The notes: generated by a model from the letters alone, not told the origin. A stretch of DNA of 64,000 bases from Bettongia penicillata ogilbyi (GCA_023548195.1 JAJHZJ010000413.1:15187941-15251940), one strand, 5' to 3'; shown: positions 12,213-23,855, numbered from the stretch's first letter. Numbers and translations: made by a program.

Positions 12213-12414
12213 GCCATCTTCATGATGCACACATTTGATGTGCAAACAGAAAATGAAAAATAAAGAATTGAAAAGAAGATTGAATAACACCACAGAAACA
12301 GGATCTTAAGGTCAGAAGGGACATCTGATTTTGCCTAGAATTAAACAAGGATGCCTATTTCAATAGTGCCACAAGTAAGGAAGAAATCCCCCTCCTCCAT
12401 GACATCTTACTTTT

Positions 12415-12600
12415 GTAAAGTTTTAAAAGTGTACTAGATCTGGAGTTGAAGGATCTAGGTTAAAAATATCAGCTACTTTACCAGATACCTCTATGACCTT
12501 AGGCAAATTCCTTCACCCCATCGATCTCAGTGCCCTTATATGAAAACTAAAAAGGTAGGACAAATTGATCTCTATTATTTCTTGTAGCTCTAGGAAATAA
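12415..12600 (+). mobile_element. CORE-SINE (THER1/MIR type)
   Basis: The head-like phrase 'ctagatctggagttgaagg', the middle 'atgaccttaggcaaattcc' and the 3' part 'gtaggacaaattgatctct' match the order of THER1/MIR elements. Confidence 0.65.
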
Positions 12601-12659
12601 TTGTTCCTATTCATGTTGTGACATTTTAATTTTGGGAAAATAAATTTTAATGAGTTCAA

Positions 12660-12745
12660 ACTAATAATTAGCAGTAATAATAGCTAACATCTAATCTTTA
12701 AGGTTTGCAAAGCACTTTGCATATATTATATCATTTGAAGAAAAA
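12660..12745 (-). mobile_element. CORE-SINE fragment, minus
   Basis: Contains 'aatagctaacatctaat' and 'aaggtttgcaaagcacttt', followed by 'tattatatcatttga', the usual antisense order for the MIR/MON1 3' half. Confidence 0.65.
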
Positions 12746-12777
12746 AAAATCAACAGGGTAGTTATGACCTAACGTCC

Positions 12778-13018
12778 TATTAGTGGTAGCTAGGGAGAGT
12801 GCTGAGTCTGGAGTTAGGAAGACTTGAACTGAAATCTAGCCTTAGACATTTACTACCTTGTGATCCTGGGCAAGTCACTGAACCCTATTTGACCTACTTT
12901 TCTTATCTGTAAAATGGGCTGGAGAAGTGAAAGGCAAATCACTTCGGTATCTTTGCTAAGAAAATCCCAAAGTCAGACTCAGATATGACTGAAAATCAAC
13001 TGACCCACAAAAACAATA
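12778..13018 (+). mobile_element. MAR1-type SINE
   Basis: A tRNA-like head (a degraded 'gtggatagagc'-type start, then 'ctggagttaggaagacttg') is followed by 'gatcctgggcaagtcactg', 'tatctgtaaaatgggctgg' and an RTE-like 3' tail ending in 'atgactgaaaatcaactg' and an A/C-rich repeat. Non-autonomous; RTE machinery is the known partner of such tails. Confidence 0.8.
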
Positions 13019-13021
13019 AGA

Positions 13022-13130
13022 AGTATAGAAGGAAATAGCAAATTATTTCAGTATCTTTGCCAAGAAAACCCCAAATGAGTTCACAAAGAGTTTGATATAA
13101 CTGAAATGATGCAACACCAACAATGGTCTA
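13022..13130 (+). mobile_element. MAR1-type SINE, second 3' tail in tandem
   Basis: Starts 'gaaggaaatagcaaattattt', repeats 'agtatctttgccaagaaaa', and ends in an 'actgaaatgatgcaacacc' tail. It is a second copy of the 3' half immediately after the full SINE. Confidence 0.7.
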
Positions 13131-13374
13131 CTAACATATTTTAGAAAGAATTGATCCCAGAATATATGAATGCTTTCAAAAAATGAAATTTTGAAAGCTT
13201 AATGAGAAAAAAATGGGAGCTGTACTGCAATTCTTCCAGGACAGTGACTTGCGCTATGACTATTAAGTGCTACTCATCTCTTACCTGGTACATTACTTTG
13301 AGACTTCTGTGCACTACTCCCTCCCCTCGGTAGGGTAATTTTCCTTCCATCCATACTTTTTAGCTTACTTTTGT

Positions 13375-13757
13375 GTGTTGAATTTGCTCACTAGAATGTA
13401 AACTCCTTAAAGGCAGGTACTATCTTTTTTGGGGGATGAAGTGGGGGTAGGGCATTTGATTCACCAGCATAGTGTCTGGTACATGTTGTTGTTCAGTTGT
13501 GGCTGATTCTTTGTGACCACATTTGGGGTTTTCTTCACAAATATACTGCTGTGGTTTGCCATTCCTTTCTCCAGGGGATTAATGCAAACAGAGGCTACAT
13601 GACTTGCTCAGGGATGCAGAGTTAGTGAGTGCTAAAGGCTGTATTTGAATTCAAGTCTTCTGACTCCCTCATTGTTTTATTCAGTGAGCCATCTAGCTGC
13701 CTATATCTGGCACAAAATAGGTGCTTAATAAATGTTTATGGACTATTAACTGAATTC
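13375..13757 (+). mobile_element. L2 3' end, interrupted by a SINE
   Basis: The left part, 13375-13483, contains 'ctagaatgtaaactcctta' and 'aggcaggtactatct', ending at 'gtgtctggtaca'. The right part, 13704-13757, resumes with 'tatctggcacaaaatag' and 'gtgcttaataaatg'. Together they form a standard L2 terminus once the SINE at 13484-13703 is removed. Confidence 0.8.
13484..13703 (-). mobile_element. MAR1-type SINE, minus, inserted in L2
   Basis: The plus strand begins with the tail 'tgttgttgttcagttgtgg' and ends with the reversed tRNA-like head 'gagccatctagctgcc'. Flanking duplications TGTCTGGTACA (13473-13483) and TATCTGGCACA (13704-13714) differ at two positions and restore the L2 reading when collapsed. 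Confidence 0.85.
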
Positions 13758-13762
13758 TCATC

Positions 13763-14874
13763 TGTATCAGTAAACACCTCAACCTACACAGGAGGGTCTG
13801 CTACCACAAATTCTTTGATATATTTCCCTGAAAAGGAAGGGCAACTTTTGAGGGGTTAACAATCACTTTAATCAAGCATATATATCATTCCTTTAATTAA
13901 GTGCATTTATCATTCACCAAGTTCAGGGGAGTCAGCACCCTGAACTTCAGAGAAAATGCAGTGAAATCAAAGATCAACAGACATAGCTTCCTTTGTCTGA
14001 CCGTAATCAATGCATATATCACAAATCAACAGACAGGTCCAACTGTCTGACCATAATTACTAGAGAGGGAAGCACTGATCTGGGTTTTCAAAGTCAGGGG
14101 ACTATTTAGCGGCTTCCCAGAGTCTCTCATCTGACACACAAAACTTCTTCCAAAAACTAAGCCTCAAAGTAAAACCTTACCCTAGGAGTACTTACACACT
14201 TTTGTAGTGCCAATGTAATATTCACAGTGCCTATGGAATCCATGAATATCATTGTGCAATTCAGAATTGCGAAATACACAGACTCTCCATGTGGAAGGCA
14301 GAACCAAAACATTTATTCAGATGCAAATCCATCACAGCAACAGAAATCTATACACAATAACAATGCAGAGGACACATTCTCAAGCTTTTCCCCTGCTAGG
14401 CTTCCCACAGACCAGGTCCATTACACTCAGGCTTTCTTAAACAAAATGACAAACAATAACAACATCACTCACCCTACCTAGGAGCCTGAATCCTTCCCAG
14501 CTCTGACTGCTCTCAAGACTAACTTTCTCTTGACTTCCCTCCACCTCTGCCTCTTCCTGCTCCACCCATTCAGCAAACTCCTCTCACCACAACCTCCATT
14601 TGACTTAATGCGTCTATTAATGAGTAGGAAAGATTTTCCAATTCAAATTATCATCACAACTTCTCAGAGCCAGAGGGCATGACCCTCTGACCCAGTGCCT
14701 CAATAGATAAAACAAAAGGGATTTGGACACGCCTATAAAACAACTCCCCTAATCAAGCTTCCCTCAATGTGTCCATCAACATGTGGGGGAGATCTTCTTT
14801 AATTACATTATTCAATCAGAGGCATTTTTAGTAAAACAAAAACAGCAAAAGATTCTACTTTGCTTGGACTTACA
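13763..14874 (-). mobile_element. LTR family A, solo LTR, minus, split by LTR-B
   Basis: Read in reverse, 14874-14664 and then 14197-13763 follow the plus-strand copy at 34316-35030 from end to end. The element starts TG and ends CA in its own orientation. Flanks TCATC (13758-13762) and CCATC (14875-14879) match at 4 of 5 bases. The break lies exactly where LTR-B is inserted. No retroviral internal genes are present, so this is a solo LTR of an old endogenous retrovirus-like element. Confidence 0.75.
14203..14658 (-). mobile_element. LTR family B, solo LTR, minus, inside LTR-A
   Basis: The reverse complement of 14203-14658 aligns with 39834-40312 along its length, including the AATAAA polyadenylation signal (reverse at about 14307-14312). 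It has TG...CA ends, and flanks ACTTT (14198-14202) and ACTTC (14659-14663) form a 5-bp target duplication with one mismatch. No internal viral region is present. The small open frames here are chance. Confidence 0.8.
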
Positions 14875-14984
14875 CCATCCTTGAATTCCTGTTCCTACAT
14901 TTGATGATACTTTGTCCTTCCATTATTACATCTTATGTACATTATTACATCTTAAGATGTGCCTCAAATCATGAACTTCTTATG

Positions 14985-17020
14985 ACAAAATTCAGACTTA
15001 AGTGGGTCAAACCATCAGACCATATAGGTATGATCTGAGTAACATCCTTTATGAATATGAAGGAGAAGTAATGAATAAATTTAAGAGACTATATCTGGCA
15101 GATAGAGTGTCTGAAGAACTATGGACAAAAGTTTGCGCTATTGTACAGGTGGAAGCAACAAAAAAATAGTCCAAAGTAAAAGAAGACAAGAAAGCAAAGT
15201 GGCCATCTAATGAGGGAACAAGGTAAAGGGGAAAGGGAAAGATAAATCCAAATGAATGCAGAATTCCAGAGAAGAGCCATAAGAGATAAGAAGATGTTCT
15301 TAAAGGAGCAATGCAAAGAAATAGAAAAAAGAATAGAATGAAAAAGACAAGAAATCTCTTCAAGAAAATTAGCGATACCAAGGGAAAGTTTTATGCAAAA
15401 AGAGATGTGATAAAAGACCAACATGGTAGAGATTCTGCAGAAGTAGAAGAGATTAAGGAGAGGTAAAAAGAATACAACACAAAAAAAGTATATAAGAAAG
15501 ATGTTAACATCATCAATAACCACAATCAGGAGTTATGATCTGGAGCCAGACATCCTGGAGAATGAAGTCAGGTTGACCTTAGGAAGCACTGGTAATAATA
15601 AAACTAATAGAAATGATGGAATTCCAGCTGAGTTTTTTAAAATCCTAAAAGAATGTTATAAAAGTGCTGTGCTCAAGATACCAGCAAATTTGGAAAATAC
15701 AACAGTGGTCACTGTATTTGAAAGATAAGTTTACATCCTAATCCTTTAGGCAATGCCAAAAAGTGTTCAAATTGATTGTACTCATTTTATTCATGGGTGA
15801 AGTTATGCTTAAGATTTTGTAAACAAGGCTTCAGCAACATGTCAACCAAGAATTACCAGAGGAACAGGCTGGTTTTTGAAAAGGCAGAGGAATTAGAGAC
15901 CAAATTGCCAACATTCACTGGATTACAGAGAAAGCAAGTTCAAGGAAAAGAAAACATCTACTGTTCACTGACTACACAAAAGCCTTTGATTGTGTGGATC
16001 ACAGCAAAATGAAGCTTGTCTTCAAAGAGATGAGAGTACCAGATCATCTTACTTGTCTCTTGGGGGACCCATACGTGGGCCAAGAATCAACAATTAGAAC
16101 TGAATGTGGAAAATGTGATTGCTTTAAGATTGGAAAATTAGCATAACAATACTGTATATTGGTGTCTTGTTTATTTAACTTATATACAGAATACATCATG
16201 TGAAATGCCAGGCTGGATGAATCAAAAGCTGGGATTAGGGTGGCTGGGAGAAATGTCAACCTGATTTGCAGATGATACAACTCTGATGGCAGAAAGAGAA
16301 AAAGAATTAAGAAGCCTCTTGATGAAGGTGAAAGAAAAGAGTTTTAAAAAAGAGCAAAATGTAAGATCTTGGCAAATGATTCCATTACTTCCTGGAAAGT
16401 AGAGGAAGAAGAAATGAAAGCCATGTCAGATTTCATATTCTTGGACTCAAAGATTACTGCAGATGATGATTGTAGCTGTGACATTAAAAGACACTTGCTC
16501 CTTGGAAAGAATTTATTACAAATCCAAACAACCCACTAAAAACAGAGATATCATCTTGCCAACAAAGGTCCATGTAGTCAAGTCTATAGTTTTTCTAGTA
16601 ATAATGTGTGGTTATGAGTCCACTGTTGAACTATAAGGAAAGCTGAGTGCTACAGAATTGATGCTTTTGAATTGTGGTGTGGGAGAAGACTTTAAGAGCC
16701 CCTTGGACAAGAAAGGACATCAAATCACTCAAGACTTAAAGAAATTTATTCAGAATCTTCACTGGAAGGTCCAGTACTAAAACTGAAATACTTTGGCCAT
16801 AAAATGAGAAAATGGGAATCATTGGAAAAGACTCTAATGTTGGGAAGGAATGATGGCAAAAGAAAATGAGAGAACGAGATGGTTAGATAGTGGTATGAAA
16901 ACAATGTAGATGAACTCTTACTTCAAGAACAAAAGGAGCATATAAGGGCCTGGCATCTATGGTCCATGGGGTCAAGAATAGATGGACATGACTAAAGATT
17001 GAACAACAAAAACAGCAGTA
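14985..17020 (+). mobile_element. BovB-type RTE retrotransposon, 5'-truncated
   Basis: The middle and 3' parts of an RTE ORF can be read in pieces: the region before RT (about 15040-15460), RT (about 15530-16400), a C-terminal region (about 16550-16960) and a tail with 'ggggtcaagaatagatgga' and 'catgactaaagattgaac' followed by a CAA-rich end at about 17000. RTE/BovB elements are known in marsupials and ruminants. The apurinic-type endonuclease domain is missing because the 5' end is truncated. Confidence 0.85.
15040..16990 (+). pseudogene. RTE reverse transcriptase pseudogene
   Basis: RT motifs are visible but spread over three frames: 'LEPDILENEVRLTLGS' and 'DGIPAEFFKILKE' at 15541-15660, 'AFDCVDHSKMKL' (motif A) at about 15980-16020, 'FADDTTLMAE' (catalytic motif) with its FADD codons at 16265-16276, and 'YFGHKMRKWESLEKTLMLG' near 16790-16850. 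Stops and frameshifts separate every block; the longest open pieces are under 80 codons. It formerly encoded the enzyme for target-primed reverse transcription. Confidence 0.8.
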
Positions 17021-17280
17021 AGGTTGTATAGTTTCACATGTCTAAGGAGCGAAGAACACTTTAAAGCCTTGCCTTTTAATAATTTTTTTGTTGTTTTCAA
17101 TTATTAATATAGTCAAGTACTTTTTTCCACTCATTTTTAGAAATAAATAGTACTTGTACTAGATGTAGAGTCTATGATATCTGTACTAGATGTAGAGTCT
17201 ATGATACCTGAGTTTGCTACTTAGTCCCTGTGTGCCCTTGATGAATAGGAAACCACTAGAGTATACTGAGTAGGTGTTTT
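17021..17280. other. Short unassigned spacer with a 27-bp tandem duplication
   Basis: Lies between the RTE tail and the broken 3' end of the minus-strand L1. Units 17157-17183 and 17184-17210 differ at one base. Nothing else recognised. Confidence 0.7.
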
Positions 17281-20206
17281 TGCTTGTACAAATTTTTAAT
17301 CAAAATGATCTATTTTACATTTTATTTTACTATGCTCTCTGTATCTTCATGGGTCCTAAATTCTTCCCTTATCCATAAATATGGTAGATAAACTATTCCA
17401 TGTTCTCTTGCTTATGGTATTACCCTTTTTGTGTAAATCTTATACTCATTTTGACCTTATCTTGGCATATGATGTGAGATGTTAGTTTATGCCTAGTTTC
17501 TGCCATACTATATTTTTCAATTATCCCAGTAATTTTTGTCAATGAGTTCCTGTTCTAAAAGTTTGGATCTTTGGGCTGATCATATACTAAATTACTGTGA
17601 TCATTTACTATAAATTTAATTTGTACCAAATCTATTCTGCTGATTCCACCAATCTATTTCTTAGCCTAGATCAGATTATTTTGATAATACCACTTTATAA
17701 TATAGTTTGAAATCTGGTAAGGTTAAACAACCTAATTTTATTTTTTTCCTTGATATCTTTGAGTTTTCTACCTCTACAAAGTAATTTTAACAGTTTTATT
17801 GGTATGGAACTGAATAAATAGATTAATTTAGGTAGAATTATCATTTTTATCAATTTGGGTTGGCCTACCTGTGACCAATTAATATTTTTCCAATTAATTA
17901 GGTCTGACTTTATTTGTGTGAAAAGTGTTTTATCATTCTATTTGTACAATTCCCGAGTTTGTCTTGGCAGTAAGACTCCCAAGTATTTTATATCTACAGT
18001 CTACAGTTATTTTAAATGGAATTTCTCTTTCTATCTCTTTCTGTTGGGTGTTTTTGGCCATGTAAAGAAATACTGGTGATTTCTGTGGGTTCATTTTGTA
18101 TCCTTCAACTTTACTAAAGTTGTTAATATTTTAAAGTAATTTTTCAATTTATTCTTTAAGATTTTCTAAGTATAACATCATCTGCAAAGTGCTTGTTTTG
18201 TTTCCTCTTTGCCTATTCTAATTCCTTTATTTCTTTTCTTCACTTATTGCTGTAGTTAACATTCCTAATACAATAATAAATAATAGAGGTGATAATGAGC
18301 ATCCTTGCTTCACCCCTGATTGTATTGGAAAGGCTTCTAGCTTAGCTCCATTATAGATAATACTTGTTAATCACTTTAGAAAGATATTACTTACCACTTT
18401 TAGATAAGCTCCATTTATTCCTGTGTTTTCTAGTGTTTTTAATAGGAATGGGTGCTGTATTTTGTCAAAGACTATTGAGGTAATCATGTGATTTCTGTTG
18501 ATTTTATTATTGATATGGTCAATTATGCTGACAGTTTTCCTAATATTGAACCAACCCTGTATTTCTGGTATAAATTCCACCTGGTCATAGTGTATGGATC
18601 CTTGTGATATATTGCTGCAATCTCTTTGTAATATTTTATAAAATTTTTACAACAATTTTAATTAGGGGAAGTGTTCTATAATTTTCTTTCTTTGTTTTGA
18701 CTCCTCCTGTTTTGGGTATCAGCAGCATATTTGTGTCATAAAAGGGATTTTGTAGGATTCTTTTTTCACTTATTTTCTCAAATAGTTCATTTGATATTAG
18801 AATTAAGTGTTGTTCAAATGTTTGGTAGAATTTGCTTATGAATCCATCTGATTCTGGTGATTTTTTCTTGGGAAGTTTATTGTCGGCTTATTCAATGTTT
18901 TGCATAAGATTGGGTTATTTATTTTATTTCTTCTGTTAATCTGGTTGATTTATATTTTTGTTTATATTCATCCATTTCATTTAAACTGTCAAATTTATTA
19001 GAATATAATTGGGTAAAGTAGCTTCTAACAATTGTTTTGATTTCCTTTTTATTTGTGGTGAATTCACCCTTTTCAGTTTTGATACCAGTAATTTGGTTTT
19101 CTTCTTAACTTTTTAAAATCAATTTAACCCAGTGGTTTACCTACTTTTTTTTTTGTAAAATGAACTTCTCATTTTGCTTATTAGTTCAATTATTTTCTTT
19201 CAGTTTTACTAATCTCTTCTTTCATTTTTATGAATTTTCAGTTTGGTATTACATTGGGGATTTTAATTTATTTTTGTTTTTCTAATTGCATCCCCAATTC
19301 ATTGATCTGATTTTTTTTCTCTTTTATTGGTTTACGCAATATGAGATATAGATTTCTTCCTAAGCAATGCTTTGATTGTATCCCATAAATTTTGCTATGT
19401 TGTCTTTTTCTCATTTCCATTAATGAAATTACTGATTGTTCATATGACTTGTTGCTTGACCCACTTATTTTTAGGATTAGATTATTTATTTTCCAATTAA
19501 TTTTAATCTCTCTTTCCATTGTCCATTTTTGAATGTAATTTTTATTACATTATGATCTATAAAGGATGCATTTACTGCTTCTACTTTTCTGAATTTTGTG
19601 TAGGTCTGATGTACTGCTGAGAAAAAGGTATATTCTTTTCTATTCCCACTCAATTTTCTCCAGAGATCTATCATATCTGACTTTTATGGAATGCAATTCA
19701 ACACCTTAACTTTTTTTTTAAATTTATTTTTTGGTTACATTTATCTAGTTTTTAGAGGGGAAAGTTGAGGTCCCCCACGAGTATAGTTTTATTTTATCTA
19801 TCTCCTCCTGTGACTCATTCAACTTCTCCTCTAACAATTTAGATGCTAGCTAAACCATTTGCTGTCATCTGTTTAATATTGATATGACTTCATTGTTTAT
19901 GGTACTTTCCAGCAAGATATAATTTCCTTCTTTATTTCTTTTAATTAGATCTATTTTTGCTTTTGTTTTGTCTGGGATTATGATTGCTATCCTCTCTTTC
20001 TTTGTTTCTTCTTCAACGTAATAGATTCTGCGACAGTCCCTTACCTTTACCCTCTGTGTATCTCTCTGCTTCAAATGTCTTTCTTGTAAGCAACATATTG
20101 TAGGATTATGGTTTCTAATCCATTTTACTATCTGCTTCCATTTTATAGGTGAGTTTATCCCATTCACATTTATAGTTATGATAACTAATTGTACATTTCC
20201 TTCCAT
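17281..20206 (-). pseudogene. L1 ORF2 pseudogene (endonuclease and reverse transcriptase)
   Basis: It starts at 20206. The first 113 residues are open (to 19865) and show the APE-type endonuclease start 'ITINVNGINSPIKWK' and the catalytic region 'TICCLQERHLK', in which the conserved T of QETH is R but the E is kept. Later pieces cover the end of the endonuclease domain and the linker (19486-19674, 'EYTFFSAVHQTYTKF'), the pre-RT region (19268-19519) and RT (18371-18580, 'IQGWFNIRKTVSIIDHIN' then 'FDKIQHPFLLKTLE'). A FADD catalytic motif can be read at about 18178-18189. Many stops; the C-terminal end is lost. Confidence 0.85.
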
Positions 20207-20239
20207 GCTATTTTTTCACTTATTTACCCCATTCATGCT

Positions 20240-21670
20240 TACTCTCCCCCTTTTACTTCCTCATGAGTGTTCTACTTCTACTCACAGTCTTCCCTAAAAT
20301 GCTCTCCTTTTTGTCACTCTCCTCCTTCTTTTATTATCTCCATCCATTTTTACATTCTTATAAAGTAAGATAGGTTTTATAACCAAGTGTGCAAGTTATT
20401 CATTCTTTGAACTAATTTTGATGAGAGTAAAGTTTGAGCTTTGCACCCCACTCCCATCTTCGCTTCTCTGCTAATAGCTCTTTCATTGTCCTTTTATGTG
20501 GGACATTTTACCTCATTCATTCTCTCCTCCACCTTCTTCCAGTGCAATTTTTTTTCTCACCACTTTATTTTTACTTATTTTTGCAGGGTTTTATCCCAAC
20601 AAAGCCACATTATATCCACACTGTTTGTCTACATAAATTCCTTCTAATGTCTCTTATTGTATAAAGATGTTAAAAGTTACAAATATCTTGCCATATTGAA
20701 AAATAAACATTTTAGCTGTATTGAATTTCTTATGTTTGCTACTTTTTTACCTTTTTATGTTTCCATTGAATCTTATATTTGGAAGTCAAATATTTTGTTC
20801 AGCTCTAGTCTTTTAATTAGAAATGCTTGAAAGTCTTCTATTTCATTAAATGTCCATTTTTCCCCCTGAAAGATAGTGTAATGTAAATTTAATGGGAAGA
20901 TCTTTCTCATTCATTAATAGGCCGATGTGACTTTCTTGGGTGACATAGAAGTCTGAGTCACATGAAGCCTATGATGGAAGGAGCTTGCTGAACAGGTGGA
21001 ACAGGAAGGGGTGGAGCAGAGCTGACAGGAAGTTAAACAGCAGTCAAAGCTAGGAAGGATACAGGTAAATAGGCAGCTGGCTAATGTGAGTGAAAGAGCT
21101 TGTTTGTGATTTTGTTTAAGGGAGTTATATATATATACAAGCCTCATTCTATAATGTGAAAGCTGTCAATTCCTGTATAATACTGATTGTATCTCCATGA
21201 TATTTGAATTGCTTCTTTTTGGTTGATTGCTATACTTTGTCCTTGACCTGTAAGCCCTGGAATTTGACTATGCTGTTCCCGGGAGTTTTAATTTTGTGAT
21301 CTCTTTTAGGTGGTAATTGGTGGATTCTTTCAATTTCAATTTTGCCCTCAGGTTCTGATATATCAGTGCAGTTTTCATTGATACTTTCTTGAAAGATGTT
21401 GCCCAGGCTTTTATTTTTTTTAATGATAGTTTTCAGGTAGTCCAATAATTCCTATATTATCTCTCCTGGATCTATTTTCTAGGTCATTTGTTTTTCCAAT
21501 GAAAAATTTCACAATTTCTTCTGTTTTCCTTTTTTTGGCTTTTTGATTTTGTTTTATTGCATCTTTATGCTTCATAGAGTCATGAGTTTTCACTTGTTCA
21601 ATTCTAATTTTTAAGGAATTATTTTGTTCAGTGAGCTTTTTGTCAGTCCCTTTGCATTAAGCCAGTTCAA
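20240..21670 (-). pseudogene. L1 ORF1 pseudogene, C-terminal half
   Basis: Minus-strand pieces include 21230-21445 with 'NIFQESINENCTDISEPEGKIEIER', shortened here to its core 'NCTDISEPEGKIEIER', the RRM region. Coiled-coil coding DNA runs up to 21670, where the HAL1 insertion begins. The C-terminal domain is interrupted at 20877-21146 by an LTR-B fragment, with some L1 sequence lost. Below 20876 the sequence continues toward the ORF2 start. Confidence 0.7.
20877..21146 (+). mobile_element. LTR family B, 3'-truncated copy
   Basis: The plus strand starts 'tgtaatgtaaatttaatggg' and follows 39834 onward for about 270 bases, then breaks near a TATATATA run. The AATAAA-containing 3' half is missing. 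It sits within L1 ORF1, and part of the host L1 sequence is also gone, suggesting a deletion after insertion. Confidence 0.75.
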
Positions 21671-22491
21671 TTTTTTCATGTTTACTTATTTTTTATTTAT
21701 AGTTTTCAACATCCATTTCCACAAAATTTTGAGTTCCAAATTTTCTCCCCATCTCTCCCTTCCCCCACCCCAAAACAGAGTGCATTCTGATTACCCCTTC
21801 CCCAATCTGCCCCCCCTTCTATCACACCCTCCCTTCCCTAATCCCCATCTTCTCTCTTTTCTTGTAGGGCAAGATAGATTTCTATACCCCATTACCTGTA
21901 TTTCTTGTTTCCCAGTTGCATGCAGAAACAATTCTCAACATTCATGCCTAAAACTTTGAGTTCCAACTTCTCTCCCTTCCTCCCTCCACACCCATCCCCA
22001 CTGAGAAGACAATCAATTTAATATAGGCTATATATGTGTAGTTTTGCAAAAGACTTCCATAATAGTCATGTTGTGTAAAATTAACTATATTTCCCTACAT
22101 CCTATCCTATCTCTCATTTATTCTATTCTCTCTTTTGACCTAGTCCATCCCCAAAAGTGTTTACTTCTAATTACTCCCTCATCCCATTTACCCCACCCTA
22201 TTTATCCCCTTCTTCCCTACTTTCTTGTACTGTAAAAGAGATTTTCATACCAAATTGAGTGTGCATGTTAGTCCCTCCTTAATTCATATGCGATGAGAGT
22301 AAGCATCACTTTTTCCCCTTTTACCTGCTCCCTTTTCCCCTCCATTGAGAAAGTGTTTTTCTTGCCTCTTTTATGAGAGATAATTTGCCTCATTCCATTT
22401 TCCCTTTATCCTTCCAATATATTTCTCTCTCCCCTTAATTTTGTAGTTTTAGATATCATCCCTTCCTATTAAACTAACCTTTTGCTTTCTG

Positions 22492-22495
<4 letters not shown>

Positions 22496-22528
<33 letters not shown>
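22496..22528. repeat. (GT)n microsatellite
   Basis: About 16 GT units inside HAL1-like element B, at the same element position as in the copies at 10040 and 54882. Confidence 0.97.
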
Positions 22529-22531
<3 letters not shown>

Positions 22532-22689
22532 CCCCCCAACTACCCAAATACTGAGAAAAGTTTCAAGAGTTACAAATATTTTCCTTTCATGTAGGAATAT
22601 AACAGTTCAATTTTAATAAGTCCCATGATTACTCTTTCCTGTTTATCTTTCCATGCTTCTCTTGATTCTTGCATTTGAATGTCAAATTT

Positions 22690-23855
22690 TCTATTCAGCT
22701 CTGGTCTTTTCGTCAAGAATGTTTGAAAGTCCTCTGTTGCATTGAATGACCATTTTTCCCCTGAAATATTATATCCAGTTTTGCTAGGTAGGTGATTCTT
22801 GGTTTAACTCTTAGTTCCTCTGACTTTTGGAATATCATATTCCAAACCCTTCAATCCCACAATATAGAAGCTTCTGTTTACACAATACTTGAATTGTTTC
22901 TTTCTAGCTGCTTCCAATATTTTCTCCTTGATCTGGGAACTATGGAATTTGGCTACATTATTCCTAGAAGTTTCTTTTCTTGGGTTTCTTTCAGGAGCTG
23001 ATCGGTGGACTCTTTTGATTTTTATTTTACCCTCTGATTCTAGAATATAAGGGCAGTTTTTCTTGATAATTTCATGAAAGATGATATCTAGGCTCTTTTT
23101 TTGATCATGAGTTTCAGGTAGTCCCATAGTTTTTTAAATTGTCTCTCCTGGATCTATTTTCCAGGTCAGTTGTTTTTCCAGTGAGAAAGTTCACGTTTTA
23201 CATTTTTTTTTTTTTTCATTCTTTTGGTTCTGTTTTACATTTTCTTGGTTTCTCATAAAGTCATTAGCTTCCATCTGCTCCATTCTAATTTTTAAAGAAC
23301 TATTTTCTTCAATAAGCTTTTGAACCTCCTTTTCCATTTGGCTAATTCTGCTTTTTAAATCATTCTTCTCCTCACTGACTTTTTGGACCTCTTTTGCCAA
23401 TTGAGTTAACCTATTTCTAAAAGTGTTATTTTCTTCAGCATTTTTTGGGTATCCTTTAGCAAACTCTTTACTCACTTTTCATGATTTTCTTGCATCACTC
23501 TCATTTCTTTTTGCAATTGTTCCTCCATCTCTCTTACTTGATTATCAAAATCCTTTTTGAGCTCTTCCATGGCCTGAGATCATTGCATATTTAGTCTGGA
23601 GGTTTTGGATGCAGATGCCTTTACTTGTAGATCTTTCTTTGATTGTATGCATTATTCTTCCTCATCTGAAAGGATGGAAAAAATACCTGTTCACCAAGAA
23701 AGTAGCCTTCTATAGTTTTTTCCTCCCTTTTTGAGATTTTCCCAGCCAGTGACTTGACTTTTGAGACCTTTGTTAAGAGGAGGGTATACTCTGTAGACCT
23801 GTAAGTTCTCAGTTCCTCCAAGGTGGCACAGTCAAAGAAGAGGAGTTTACTCCTC
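22690..23855 (-). pseudogene. HAL1/L1 ORF1 pseudogene in element B (best preserved here)
   Basis: Three adjacent open pieces cover most of the protein. 23621-23821 is the N-terminal part. 23191-23475 is a classic coiled coil with heptad leucines and methionines ('RISQMEKEVQKLIEENSSL'). 22804-23127 is the RRM region ('IIKKNCPYILESEGKIKIK', then 'SSQIKEKILEAARKKQF'). The C-terminal domain continues after a frameshift as 'KPRITYLAKLDIIFQG' and, after another shift, 'FQTFLTKRPELNRKFDIQ'. Stops and frameshifts make it inactive. Confidence 0.8.

Noticed and set aside
15049..15523. 110- and 134-codon minus-strand frames with hydrophobic segments
   Set aside because: They are antisense to the purine-rich part of the RTE open reading frame, so long frames are expected by composition.
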